8,507 bases of DNA from positions 1-8,507 of the forward strand of contig JAFGQA010000465.1 of assembly GCA_016935885.1 (NCBI GenBank), written 5' to 3'. Below, in pieces: positions 1 through 6,381 of the stretch. The position numbers were made by a program, and so were the translations under genes. The DNA is from Phycisphaerae bacterium (GTDB taxonomy: Bacteria; Planctomycetota; Phycisphaerae; UBA1845; UTPLA1). Every line of letters starts with the position of its first letter. Positions within the stretch are counted from its first letter, which is position 1. Under the pieces are notes generated by a model, which had not been told where the DNA came from, searched no databases, and was given only the letters and a program-made list of their open reading frames with translations.

Positions 1-2
1 CG

Positions 3-437
3 ATCAGCCGCCAAGACGGCCTTTGCGCCTGGCGGCGCTCGGCCGGTTCGGCCACCTGCTCTCGCACCGTCGGCGAAACCACGTACCTCAAGCACCAACT
101 CGGTGACAAGTTTCGCAAGGAGATGGAGCGCAAGGACTTGACGGCTCTCAGGGCTCTGCTAGACACGGCCAACGACGAGCAAAGCCCTCTGAAGCCGGGT
201 CTCCTCGCGCTGGGACGCCGCTCGGAGCAGTTGGCTCCCATCGTGGCGGAGTTGAAGGCCGCCCGGCAGTCGGGCCGGGTGTCCCTGCCGTTGACGGAGT
301 TGGCGCCGAGTTACGTCCACATGCACGCCAACCGGCTGCTGCGCTCGGCCCAACGGGCGCAGGAGTTGGTCATCTACGATTTCCTGCTCCGCCTCTACAA
401 GTCCAAGGCGGCCCGTCGCCGCAAGAAGAGGCAGTGA
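3..437 (+). CDS. C-terminal fragment of lantibiotic dehydratase / thiopeptide-type bacteriocin biosynthesis protein (partial)
   Basis: The open frame enters from the left edge and ends at TGA 435-437. I call it the C-terminal end of the SpaB_C / thiopeptide-type biosynthesis domain, the glutamate-elimination part of LanB dehydratases or a stand-alone split protein. The basis is the tail: a 'QLGDKFRKE' segment, a helix ending 'LRALLD', then 'LAPSYVHMHANRLL' followed by a helical, very basic end (KAARRRKKRQ). The S-x-x-H-M-H-x-N-R-L signature close to the C-terminus is typical of that family. In the pathway these enzymes remove glutamate from glutamylated Ser/Thr of a RiPP precursor to give dehydro-residues, in the cytoplasm. 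The first ATG in frame is at 123, but homologous-looking residues begin before it, so 123 is probably not the true start. The first ~90 bases fit the family poorly in this frame. The gene is convergent with the C39 exporter, which supports a RiPP locus. The family call rests on motif memory, not on a search. Confidence 0.68.
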   Translation: MSRQDGLCAWRRSAGSATCSRTVGETTYLKHQLGDKFRKEMERKDLTALRALLDTANDEQSPLKPGLLALGRRSEQLAPIVAELKAARQSGRVSLPLTELAPSYVHMHANRLLRSAQRAQELVIYDFLLRLYKSKAARRRKKRQ

Positions 438-440
438 CAT

Positions 441-457
441 CCTTGCATCCCGCAAGG
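441..457. terminator. Hairpin just after the dehydratase stop, possible terminator
   Basis: A 6-bp perfect stem (ccttgc 441-446, gcaagg 452-457) with a 5-nt loop starts four bases after the stop codon. No T-run follows, so it is not a canonical intrinsic terminator. The position between convergent genes is the main argument. The rest of the 438-580 spacer holds no gene that I can support. It contains a 10-bp direct repeat, ggccgcgggc, at 456-465 and 487-496. Confidence 0.3.
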
Positions 458-580
458 CCGCGGGCTTGAAGCCTACGCGACCGTGGGGCCGCGGGCAGGT
501 CCGCCAAACGGCAAGCCAGCAGGCCAGCCAAGCGGCACAATCGGTCATGTTATTTTCGCGCGACGGCTGAGAGCGATGGC

Positions 581-620
581 CCATCCAACCATCCAACCAT
601 TCAACCATTCAACCATTCAA
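581..620. repeat. Octanucleotide tandem array (5 x 8 bp) across the exporter stop codon
   Basis: There are five adjoining units: ccatccaa twice (581-588, 589-596), then ccattcaa three times (597-604, 605-612, 613-620). The minus-strand stop codon of the C39 ABC transporter (617-619) lies inside the last unit. The array is enclosed by a 9-bp direct repeat, atggcccat, at 576-584 and 626-634, exactly 50 bases apart. The second copy encodes the 'MGH' near the end of the exporter. Confidence 0.9.
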
Positions 621-2863
621 CGGTCATGGCCCATTTGCGCCGCCGCCAACTTGGCGTACTCGCCGTTGAGCGCCATCAGTTCTCCGTGGGTACCGCTTTC
701 CACCAACCGGCCGTCCTTCATGACCAGGATGACGTCCGCGTGCGCGATCGTGCTGAGCCGGTGGGCAATGGTGATCACGGTGCACGCCAAGGATTCCAGT
801 TCCTTCTGGATCGCGGCTTCGTTGACTGTATCCAAGTCGCTCGTTGCCTCGTCGAGCACGAGGATCTTCGGCTTGTGGACCAGCGCCCTGGCCAGGGCGA
901 CGCGCTGACGTTGGCCGCCGGAGAGCGACATGCCGCCTTCCGTCAAGAGCGTTCCGTATCCGCTCTGCATGGCGTTGATGTCTCCGTCGATGTGAGCCAG
1001 CCGCGCGGCGGTCTTCACTTCATCAAGGGAAAGCCCCGGATTGGTCAAGGCGATGTTCTCCCGAATGGTCTTCCCGAAGAGGTAGGGGTCCTGCGGGACG
1101 AAACCCATCTGCCTCCGAACAGACCGGTACTTCAGTCCCCGGAGGTCCGTGCCGTCGTAGAGGATGCGGCCCTCGGTCGGCGTGTAGAGTCCGACGAGCA
1201 ATCTGGCCAACGTGGACTTGCCCGAACCCGAGCGCCCGACGATTGCCACATGCTGGCCGGGCTCGATGTCGACGGAGACGCTTTTGACGACCATCGGCGT
1301 GTGGGGCGGCCCGTAGCGGAAGGAAACACCATCGAGGCTGAGATGCCCCTGCAGCGTGGGGGCGACGGATTTGGCCGACTCGTCCTGTTCGGGGGAGGCC
1401 TCCATCACGTCCTTGATGCGTTCGATGTAGCTCTTGACCGTGCTGAACTGGAGCGCAATGCCCACCAGACTCGAAAGAGGGACCAGAAGCCCCCCCGCGA
1501 GGGCGTTGATGGCGAACATCGTGCCCAGACTCATGTCGCCGTTGAGGACCCGAAACGCCCCCACCCAGAGGATCAGCATCGGTGATGCCATTCGCAAGGC
1601 GCCCAGGAGTGATTCAACGAGCGCGCTGAGCCGACCGCGCCTCAGCGTGACGTTCAGCACGTCGACGAACCGGTTCGACCATTCCTCCGACGCACGGTGC
1701 TCGGCCCCGGCGACTTTCAAGGTCTCGACACCCGCCAACATCTCGACCTCGTAGCCTTGTGCCTCGGCCTGCTTGCTCAGCTCCTCGGTCATCAGCTCCC
1801 TGTATCGCCGGCGGGAGAGCGCGAACAGTCCCACCTGGAGCGCGGCCACGGCAAGCACAATCCACGTCATCAAAGGGCTCGTCGCGAAGAGAATGGCGAA
1901 ATACGCGATCACCAGCGTGCCGTCGAGGAATCCCGCGAGCACGCTGGATGTCACCACCTCGCGGACGGTCGTGTTGCTGTTGAGGCGCATGATCAGATCG
2001 CCCGTCGAGCGCTTCTGGAAGAAGGCGTACGGGAGCTTCATCAAGTGCTCGACGAAGCTCAGCGTCAGTTGCACGTCGAGGTGTGTTCGCAGGTGAAGAA
2101 GCAGATGGGCCCGGATCATGGACGTGAGGAGATTGAACAGGACGATCGCCAGGAGACCGATGCCCAAGACCGTGAGCAGGTATTCGTCGGCTCGCGGCAG
2201 CACGCGATCAAGCAGGACCTTCGTCAGGAGCGGCAAGGCGAGTGCGAACGCCTGAATCAGCAACGAGGTGAATAGAATCCTTTTCAACAGGCCGGATTGG
2301 CGAATGACCTGTCTGAGGTAGGGCCATATCCCTTTGCGTTCGCCGGTGGCCGGCTCGAAATCCTCGCCGGGCTCGAACTCCAGCACGGTGCCGGTAAACA
2401 GCTTGCTGAATCGGGCGATGGGGAGACGGCGTCTGCCACTGGCCGGATCGAGGATGTCCACTTCCTTCTTGGTCAGCCGCTCGAACACAACGAAGTGACC
2501 CTTGTCGGGGTCGGGGTCGGACTCGACAAGCACATGGACAACAGACGCCGTCTCCACGTGTTGGAGGTCTTCGACATTCTTGAGCCAGACCGCGCGGCAG
2601 CGCAGCCCGTACACACGCGCCGCCTCCTTGATATCCAGGGCGGTGAGCCCATCGCGGCTGGTTGTGCCCGTGGCCTCGCGGATCTCGCTCAGTTCCACGT
2701 CCTTCCCGTGATACCCGAGCACCATCGCCAGACACGCGGCACCGCAGTCCTCCCGCTCCATCTGCGGGATGAACGGGATATGCTTGCCGCGCAGGCTTCG
2801 CCCGAGCCTCTTCAAGGCTGGGAAAACGCGCATGAGTCGGGACATTTCCTGCGGATGAGCCAT
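617..2863 (-). CDS. Peptidase-containing (C39) ABC transporter, bacteriocin/RiPP exporter
   Basis: Inner-membrane exporter that should cleave double-glycine leader peptides on the cytoplasmic side and pump the product out with ATP. Residues are numbered from a GTG at 2902. The C39 peptidase is at about 44-180, with oxyanion Gln47, catalytic Cys53 (QMEREDCGAAC), His136 (GHFVVF) and Asp152 (ILDP). The transmembrane domain is at about 195-490. The nucleotide-binding domain is at about 520-755, with Walker A GRSGSGKST 556-564, Q-loop Gln604, signature LSGGQ 660-664, Walker B ILVLDEA 680-686, D-loop SDLD and H-loop His714. Nothing essential is missing, and 748-761 aa is near the usual length. The start is uncertain: GTG 2902 touches a heptamer repeat and has no Shine-Dalgarno; ATG 2863 is given here; ATG 2845 or ATG 2833 (AGGAA 12 nt upstream) are possible and leave a natural 23-27 residues before Gln47. 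It lies downstream of its adaptor gene, probably in one operon. The exported peptide is unknown. Confidence 0.93.
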   Translation of the reverse strand: MAHPQEMSRLMRVFPALKRLGRSLRGKHIPFIPQMEREDCGAACLAMVLGYHGKDVELSEIREATGTTSRDGLTALDIKEAARVYGLRCRAVWLKNVEDLQHVETASVVHVLVESDPDPDKGHFVVFERLTKKEVDILDPASGRRRLPIARFSKLFTGTVLEFEPGEDFEPATGERKGIWPYLRQVIRQSGLLKRILFTSLLIQAFALALPLLTKVLLDRVLPRADEYLLTVLGIGLLAIVLFNLLTSMIRAHLLLHLRTHLDVQLTLSFVEHLMKLPYAFFQKRSTGDLIMRLNSNTTVREVVTSSVLAGFLDGTLVIAYFAILFATSPLMTWIVLAVAALQVGLFALSRRRYRELMTEELSKQAEAQGYEVEMLAGVETLKVAGAEHRASEEWSNRFVDVLNVTLRRGRLSALVESLLGALRMASPMLILWVGAFRVLNGDMSLGTMFAINALAGGLLVPLSSLVGIALQFSTVKSYIERIKDVMEASPEQDESAKSVAPTLQGHLSLDGVSFRYGPPHTPMVVKSVSVDIEPGQHVAIVGRSGSGKSTLARLLVGLYTPTEGRILYDGTDLRGLKYRSVRRQMGFVPQDPYLFGKTIRENIALTNPGLSLDEVKTAARLAHIDGDINAMQSGYGTLLTEGGMSLSGGQRQRVALARALVHKPKILVLDEATSDLDTVNEAAIQKELESLACTVITIAHRLSTIAHADVILVMKDGRLVESGTHGELMALNGEYAKLAAAQMGHDR

Positions 2864-2904
2864 TGCACCGAGTTTGCCAGAACGCAAGAAGTTCTTAGCC
2901 ACTA

Positions 2905-2946
2905 GCTATTCGCTATTCGCCATTCGCTATTCGCCATTAGCTGTCA
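2905..2946. repeat. Heptanucleotide tandem array (about 6 x 7 bp) between adaptor and exporter genes
   Basis: Units of period 7 run without gaps: gctattc 2905-2911, gctattc 2912-2918, gccattc 2919-2925, gctattc 2926-2932, gccatta 2933-2939 and a diverged gctgtca 2940-2946. The array fills nearly all of the spacer between the adaptor stop (2950) and the exporter gene. Read on the minus strand it is GAATAGC/GAATGGC. It brings in-frame stops (TAG) just upstream of the GTG at 2902, so it bounds the exporter frame. Confidence 0.85.
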
Positions 2947-2949
2947 GCT

Positions 2950-3855
2950 TTACAGCGCAAGGTCGTTGCGCATTCTCTTCAACCACGGTGCCAGCGTGTT
3001 CTTCAGCCACGGTACAAGCATGTAGATGATCCGCTCGGATCGCACGGGCACGGCCGCCGTCCCTGTCATGCCGTGGCAGTAATCGTACCGCAGCCCACCA
3101 CTCCAGAACGTGCGCGACGGCGGTCTCGCCCGCACGATCACAACGGGCCCCGTGATCGAGACGCTGTCCGCGATGTCCTGCCCCAAGCACCGGCGGACGG
3201 CGCTCGGGCTAAGGCCACCCTTCTCGACGGAGTGCACTGTCAGTTCCTCCTCGATCTCGGGATAACCAGCGAGTTCCAGGTGGAACGGCTGACCCCTCCC
3301 GAGCAACGGCCGGAAGCGTACCGGCAGAAGGGCGATGATCTCGATCTGAAACTCGTGTAGCCTCGGCATGTCGTTGTGCCCCGTGTCCTTGCTTCTGGGA
3401 CCAGGCATCTCGTCTTTCGTCTTGAACAGCGACAGGAGCGGCTGACCGACCGAGACGTTCTGGCCTTTGCGAACCCATATGTTGCTCACAACCCCGTTGC
3501 ACGGTGCCCGGACCCAGTTCTGTTCGGTGGGCCTCTGTGGGTCGCACACGCACAACAACTGGTCACCGCACAGGACATGGTCACCGCATTCGACATCGAC
3601 GGACTTGGCCATGCCGGAGGCGTCGGCCGTGACCACCGTGCCTTCGAACTGCACGACTGCCGGGCCTTCCGCGTATTCGGCGACCTCGCCGAAGATCGTA
3701 ATGAGCAAGCCGACCGCGACGATCAGGGGCAGCACCCAGTACGTCCATCTCGTCCACGTTGGGGCGATCCTCAGTACGTCGCCTGGGCGTCTATGTGCCT
3801 TGGCGGCAAAGTCCAGTGCCTCGGGGCGGTACAGACTGGACTTCTCGTGATTCAC
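2950..3855 (-). CDS. HlyD-like membrane fusion protein (periplasmic adaptor) of the C39 exporter
   Basis: Predicted inner-membrane-anchored adaptor that links the ABC exporter to an outer-membrane channel. A cytoplasmic N-terminus (1-36, 'YRPEALDF...GDVLRIAPTWTRWTYW') leads into one membrane segment at about 39-56. Two half-motifs of a biotinyl-lipoyl-like domain follow: 'VVQFEGTVVTADASG...GDHVLCGDQLLCV' (67-103) and 'VRAPCNGVVSNIWVRKGQNVSVGQPLLSL' split around 115-143. A beta-barrel-like part and the C-terminal 'HGMTGTAAVPVRSERIIYMLVPWLK' resemble HlyD-family ends. At 301 aa it is short, and the long coiled-coil hairpin normally found between the lipoyl halves is absent. Seven cysteines (90, 96, 102, 104, 119, 223, 260) are many for a periplasmic protein. 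The tail repeats itself: VPWLKN then APWLKR. The start is GTG 3855; no ATG occurs upstream before a stop at 3901-3903, and TAGGAG lies about 11 nt before the GTG. It ends 47 bases before the exporter's longest possible frame. Confidence 0.82.
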   Translation of the reverse strand: MNHEKSSLYRPEALDFAAKAHRRPGDVLRIAPTWTRWTYWVLPLIVAVGLLITIFGEVAEYAEGPAVVQFEGTVVTADASGMAKSVDVECGDHVLCGDQLLCVCDPQRPTEQNWVRAPCNGVVSNIWVRKGQNVSVGQPLLSLFKTKDEMPGPRSKDTGHNDMPRLHEFQIEIIALLPVRFRPLLGRGQPFHLELAGYPEIEEELTVHSVEKGGLSPSAVRRCLGQDIADSVSITGPVVIVRARPPSRTFWSGGLRYDYCHGMTGTAAVPVRSERIIYMLVPWLKNTLAPWLKRMRNDLAL

Positions 3856-3910
3856 CGCTGGCCAAGCTCCTACACGATGAGTAAAGCGACGAATTGAATC
3901 CTAACACACG

Positions 3911-3927
3911 CTGTCGTGTTGTGACAG
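3911..3927. promoter_or_regulatory. Inverted repeat upstream of the adaptor-exporter operon, possible operator
   Basis: The palindrome ctgtc-N7-gacag (arms 3911-3915 and 3923-3927) lies 56-72 bases upstream of the adaptor GTG. On the minus strand a weak promoter-like pair overlaps it: CTGTCA then, about 18 nt on, TAGGAT, each 4/6 to consensus. This is the only promoter-like sequence I see for the export operon. It could equally be chance or part of an RNA hairpin. Confidence 0.25.
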
Positions 3928-3934
3928 GCGTACA

Positions 3935-3952
3935 CCCCGACCAAGGTCGGGG
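3935..3952 (-). terminator. GC-rich hairpin after the MBL-fold gene, possible terminator
   Basis: A perfect 7-bp stem (ccccgac 3935-3941, gtcgggg 3946-3952) with a 4-nt loop sits 16 bases past the stop codon of the MBL-fold hydrolase on the minus strand and before the adaptor gene. No T-run follows on the minus strand. The position fits transcription termination between the hydrolase and the export operon, but the missing U-tract lowers confidence. Confidence 0.4.
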
Positions 3953-3968
3953 GCTCTTGGACGAGCGC

Positions 3969-4622
3969 TTAGCCTTGGAGGAACGGGTTGCACCGCTTCT
4001 CTTCGCCGATGGTCGTGGTCGGGCCGTGGCCGGACAGGACCTTCGTCTTGTCGGGCAGCGCGAACAGGTTCTCGCGAATGTTGCGAAGGAGCGTATGGGT
4101 ATCACTGTGGTGAAAATCCGTGCGGCCGATGGAAAGCTGAAAGAGGGCGTCGCCGACGATGACGGCGTTGGCGGCGGGACAGTAGAAGCTGCGCCCTCCG
4201 GGTGAATGGCCCGATGTATCGAGGACCTTCCATGTTGAGCCGTCAAGCGTCATGTCGGTGCCTGGCGGCAGGTCGCGCGGTTCGATGACGCCGGTTGTGA
4301 AGGGCGCGCCGAGGTTGATCGACAGGTTCTCCTGGGGATCGATCAGGGCGGACTTCTCCTGGTCGGCGATGTGGACCGGCACGCCCGCGAACGCCGTGAG
4401 GATCTGGGGTATGCCGGTGATGTGGTCGATGTGGCCGTGTGTCAGGAGGATGGCCTCGGGGTGGAGATCATGCTTGCGGACGTGATCCAGGATCTGCGCG
4501 GCCGACGGTGCCGGGCCGGGATCCACGATCCAACAAGGGCCCCCGGCGTTGACCCAGATCACATAGGCGTTCTCCCCGAAGCTGGGCTCGACGAAACAAG
4601 CGATCTGAACTGAAGAAGCCAT
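3969..4622 (-). CDS. MBL-fold metallo-hydrolase, glyoxalase II-like
   Basis: A 217-aa cytoplasmic hydrolase of the metallo-beta-lactamase fold, close in look to small glyoxalase-II-like thioester hydrolases (YcbL type). Metal-binding residues are all visible: H62-x-H64-x-D66-H67 (THGHIDHITG), H139 (TSGHSPGG), D158 (GDALF) and H199 in 'SGHGPTTTIGEEKRCNPF', the usual family ending. Two metal ions, commonly zinc, are expected. The substrate cannot be told from sequence; S-lactoylglutathione or another thioester is only a family-based possibility. I chose ATG 4622 (MASSVQIACF) because homology to the fold begins there and GGTG lies 5 nt upstream. The same frame stays open up to 4922, but that stretch runs through the paired-hairpin element and the MITE and has no MBL character. 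A hairpin follows the stop. Nothing connects it clearly to the export operon beyond position. Confidence 0.9.
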   Translation of the reverse strand: MASSVQIACFVEPSFGENAYVIWVNAGGPCWIVDPGPAPSAAQILDHVRKHDLHPEAILLTHGHIDHITGIPQILTAFAGVPVHIADQEKSALIDPQENLSINLGAPFTTGVIEPRDLPPGTDMTLDGSTWKVLDTSGHSPGGRSFYCPAANAVIVGDALFQLSIGRTDFHHSDTHTLLRNIRENLFALPDKTKVLSGHGPTTTIGEEKRCNPFLQG

Positions 4623-4724
4623 CGTCACCACGACCTGTAGCCAGACCCCCAAAACCCTCGAATCCCTCGCCACCCTACTGCATCGCCACACCCGTTTTTG
4701 CGGGCAAGCGGTCGCCGCGATGTC

Positions 4725-4799
4725 GTGTGCCACTGCTCTTGAGCAGTGTTGCCAGTTGATGTTGCAGCGTCGGTCCACTGCTCGAGAGCAGTGGCACAC
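4725..4799. repeat. BIME-like paired-hairpin element, copy 1
   Basis: This is a 75-bp symmetric element. The outer ends gtgtgccac (4725-4733) and gtggcacac (4791-4799) are exact inverted repeats. Each end is itself a hairpin: cactgctc/gagcagtg at 4731-4738/4741-4748 and again at 4776-4783/4786-4793. The centre (about 27 bases) is not palindromic. The plan, two inverted hairpins carrying GTGCCACTG at the outer edge, is the same as at 7129-7220, although the inner stem sequences differ. It lies about 100 bases upstream of the MBL-fold gene. Confidence 0.85.
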
Positions 4800-4823
4800 C
4801 CGCGATTTCGACTGTGGCGACAC

Positions 4824-4957
4824 ACTAGTACGGCGTTTCACAAATAGAACGACTGTACGCTCTGCCGAGAATCCTCTCTCGGCGCCGGCTTCAGGACCGA
4901 GAAGGGATTCTCGGTCCAGCAATCGTAGTTGCGTTTCCTGTGAAACGCGGTACTAGT
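4824..4957 (-). mobile_element. MITE-like element, copy A (134 bp)
   Basis: Non-coding element with 19-bp terminal inverted repeats: actagtacggcgtttcaca at 4824-4842 and its complement at 4939-4957, with one mismatch (18/19). Inside are three stem-loops: gccgaga/tctcggc (4864-4870/4877-4883), a 10-bp stem ggaccgagaa/ttctcggtcc (4894-4903/4908-4917), and gcgtttc/gaaacgc (4931-4937/4942-4948). Bases 4853-4958 match the reverse complement of 8402-8507 at 102 of 106 positions with no gap. CTAG lies at each tip and may be element or target sequence; the palindromic ends hide the exact border. It ends two bases before the stop codon of the propeller gene. Together with copy 1 of the paired hairpin it fills the 4623-4959 spacer, where I see no gene. 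Confidence 0.85.
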
Positions 4958-4959
4958 AC

Positions 4960-6381
4960 TCAGTTGCTCCTAACATAGCCGATCAGGCGGCTGCCGTCGA
5001 GGACAGCCAGGCAGTGGTTGCGCAGGAACAACCCTCCGAATGATTCCAACGGCTCGGTCAGCAGGATTGTGCCGCTGGTGATGGGACGCTCCCGGCCGGT
5101 GGCGCGGTCGAAGCGGCGAACGCGATAGCGGGTGGCGGGAATGGCGTCCACATCGGCTGGAGCCGTAGCGACGCCGCGATCGCGCGTCGGTCCGTGCGTC
5201 TCCGGCGATATCGTGACGATGGCGTCGCGCGTGAGCTGCGGGGATTGCAAGCCGAGTCCCGGTGGCTCCGTCACGCGCCAAACCGGGTGGCCGTCGGCGG
5301 CATCGAAGGCCATCAACGCATCGGCTGAAGCCGCATAGAGCAATCCGCCCGAGGCGTGCGACCAGATCCCCGCGCGGCCGTCCGCGCCGATCCGCGGCGT
5401 CTTCCACATGACCCGACCGTCCGGGAGGTGGTACTTGGTGATTCGCCGGCCGTCTGTGCTGACGAATAGGGCGTTGGCCGTGGCCTGCGAGGTCGCCACG
5501 ACGAATCGACCGGTCGTCTCGATGCGGGAAGATGTCCGTCCGGTGGCGGGATCGATTAGGACGATGACATTCGAGAGGATGGCCATGAGCATCCCGCCAC
5601 AGACCGGCGACAACGCGTGAACGGGCAGATCATTGCTGAGTTGCACCTCGCGGGCCAAGCGGCCCGTATCGGCGTGGCGGACCGCGATGATGGGCACGGT
5701 GCCGCGGGTGGCGGTGTTTTGCGAGTTCGGGCACATCGTGGCACAGCACACGAAGCGATCGTCAGCCGCCAGAAGGCTGCTTGCCTCCACGGCCCCTTCA
5801 ACGCGCCAGCGGAGGCCGCCATCTCGCGGATCGAGGCACACCAGGTCCCCACGATCGGACGTGGCGTAGAGGCAGCGATCGGTCATGAAGTGCTTCGTCC
5901 ATTCCAGGATGGATTCCGGATCAGCGCCGGCGTCGTCGGGGGGCTGCTGGCCGAAACCCCAGGCCAGCCTGCCGGTCGTCCTCGCCAGGGCGAAGATGCG
6001 ATGCGGCGTGGCGAAGACATAGCGGTCGGCGTCCGTGCCCAGCAGGATGGGCTGCGCGTGGCAGCCAACCGGTTGAGGCCAGATCGTTCGGCCTGTCCTG
6101 GCGTGCAACGCCTCCAGTTTCCCACCTGAGTAGCTGATCAGTGCATCCCAATCCGTCTCCGGAAGATCGGGAAACACCGGCTGCAACACCGAGACGCGGT
6201 CTGGATACAGTCGTCGGTAGGCCTCCTTCACGGGCCAGGGCACGACAGGCTCCCGCATCGAGGCGGCCGGCTGTGACGCCGCGGGGCGTGGACGCTCGTT
6301 GGGCGGCGACCGAAGGTCTTGGCCGTGGATCAGCGTGGGTGTCCACAGGAGGACAATGGTGGTGAGAAGGCGAGCCTTCAC
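4960..6381 (-). CDS. Secreted PQQ-like beta-propeller repeat protein
   Basis: This 473-aa protein begins with a signal peptide (about 1-20, MKARLLTTIVLLWTPTLIHG, then QDL), so it should act in the periplasm or outside the inner membrane. A Pro/Ala-rich linker (about 25-50) follows. Then come eight repeats of the form hydrophobic-x-A/D-x-x-x-T/D-G-x-x-x-W, at about 89, 129, 180, 231, 272, 314, 356 and 421 (for example LVCLDPRDGGLRWRVE, LMAFDAADGHPVWRV). Eight repeats fit an eight-bladed propeller of the PQQ-like/BamB fold. PQQ binding or dehydrogenase activity is not indicated: I see no catalytic acid set, and the length suits a binding or scaffold protein. The function is unknown. GTG 6381 directly follows the TAG of the upstream lipoprotein gene with no base between them, which suggests translational coupling. 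Its stop abuts MITE copy A. Confidence 0.85.
   Translation of the reverse strand: MKARLLTTIVLLWTPTLIHGQDLRSPPNERPRPAASQPAASMREPVVPWPVKEAYRRLYPDRVSVLQPVFPDLPETDWDALISYSGGKLEALHARTGRTIWPQPVGCHAQPILLGTDADRYVFATPHRIFALARTTGRLAWGFGQQPPDDAGADPESILEWTKHFMTDRCLYATSDRGDLVCLDPRDGGLRWRVEGAVEASSLLAADDRFVCCATMCPNSQNTATRGTVPIIAVRHADTGRLAREVQLSNDLPVHALSPVCGGMLMAILSNVIVLIDPATGRTSSRIETTGRFVVATSQATANALFVSTDGRRITKYHLPDGRVMWKTPRIGADGRAGIWSHASGGLLYAASADALMAFDAADGHPVWRVTEPPGLGLQSPQLTRDAIVTISPETHGPTRDRGVATAPADVDAIPATRYRVRRFDRATGRERPITSGTILLTEPLESFGGLFLRNHCLAVLDGSRLIGYVRSN

Noticed and set aside
483..908. Plus-strand open frame after the dehydratase as a RiPP precursor or small gene
   Set aside because: It starts in the spacer but mostly runs antisense into the ABC domain and has no leader motif or core region.
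2503..2524. Hexanucleotide gtcggg repeats as a regulatory array
   Set aside because: They are in frame inside the C39 domain and encode a short Asp-Pro loop before the catalytic His, best explained as a coding repeat.
1697..2905. Long plus-strand open frames opposite the ABC transporter (for example 1697-2275 and 2297-2905)
   Set aside because: They are antisense to a gene with complete motifs, show no domain of their own, and are expected in high-GC sequence.
3911..3927. SOS box (LexA site) upstream of the adaptor gene
   Set aside because: The CTG and CAG arms are 11 bases apart rather than 10, and the middle is not AT-rich. It is kept only as a weak inverted repeat.
4690..4706. Intrinsic terminator at cccg-ttttt-gcggg
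   Set aside because: The stem is only 4-5 bp, and the T-run is inside the loop rather than after the stem.
4623..4922. A 100-residue N-terminal extension of the MBL-fold hydrolase
   Set aside because: The frame is open, but it reads through the paired-hairpin element and the MITE, and the MBL fold begins at ATG 4622 with a ribosome-binding-like GGTG upstream.
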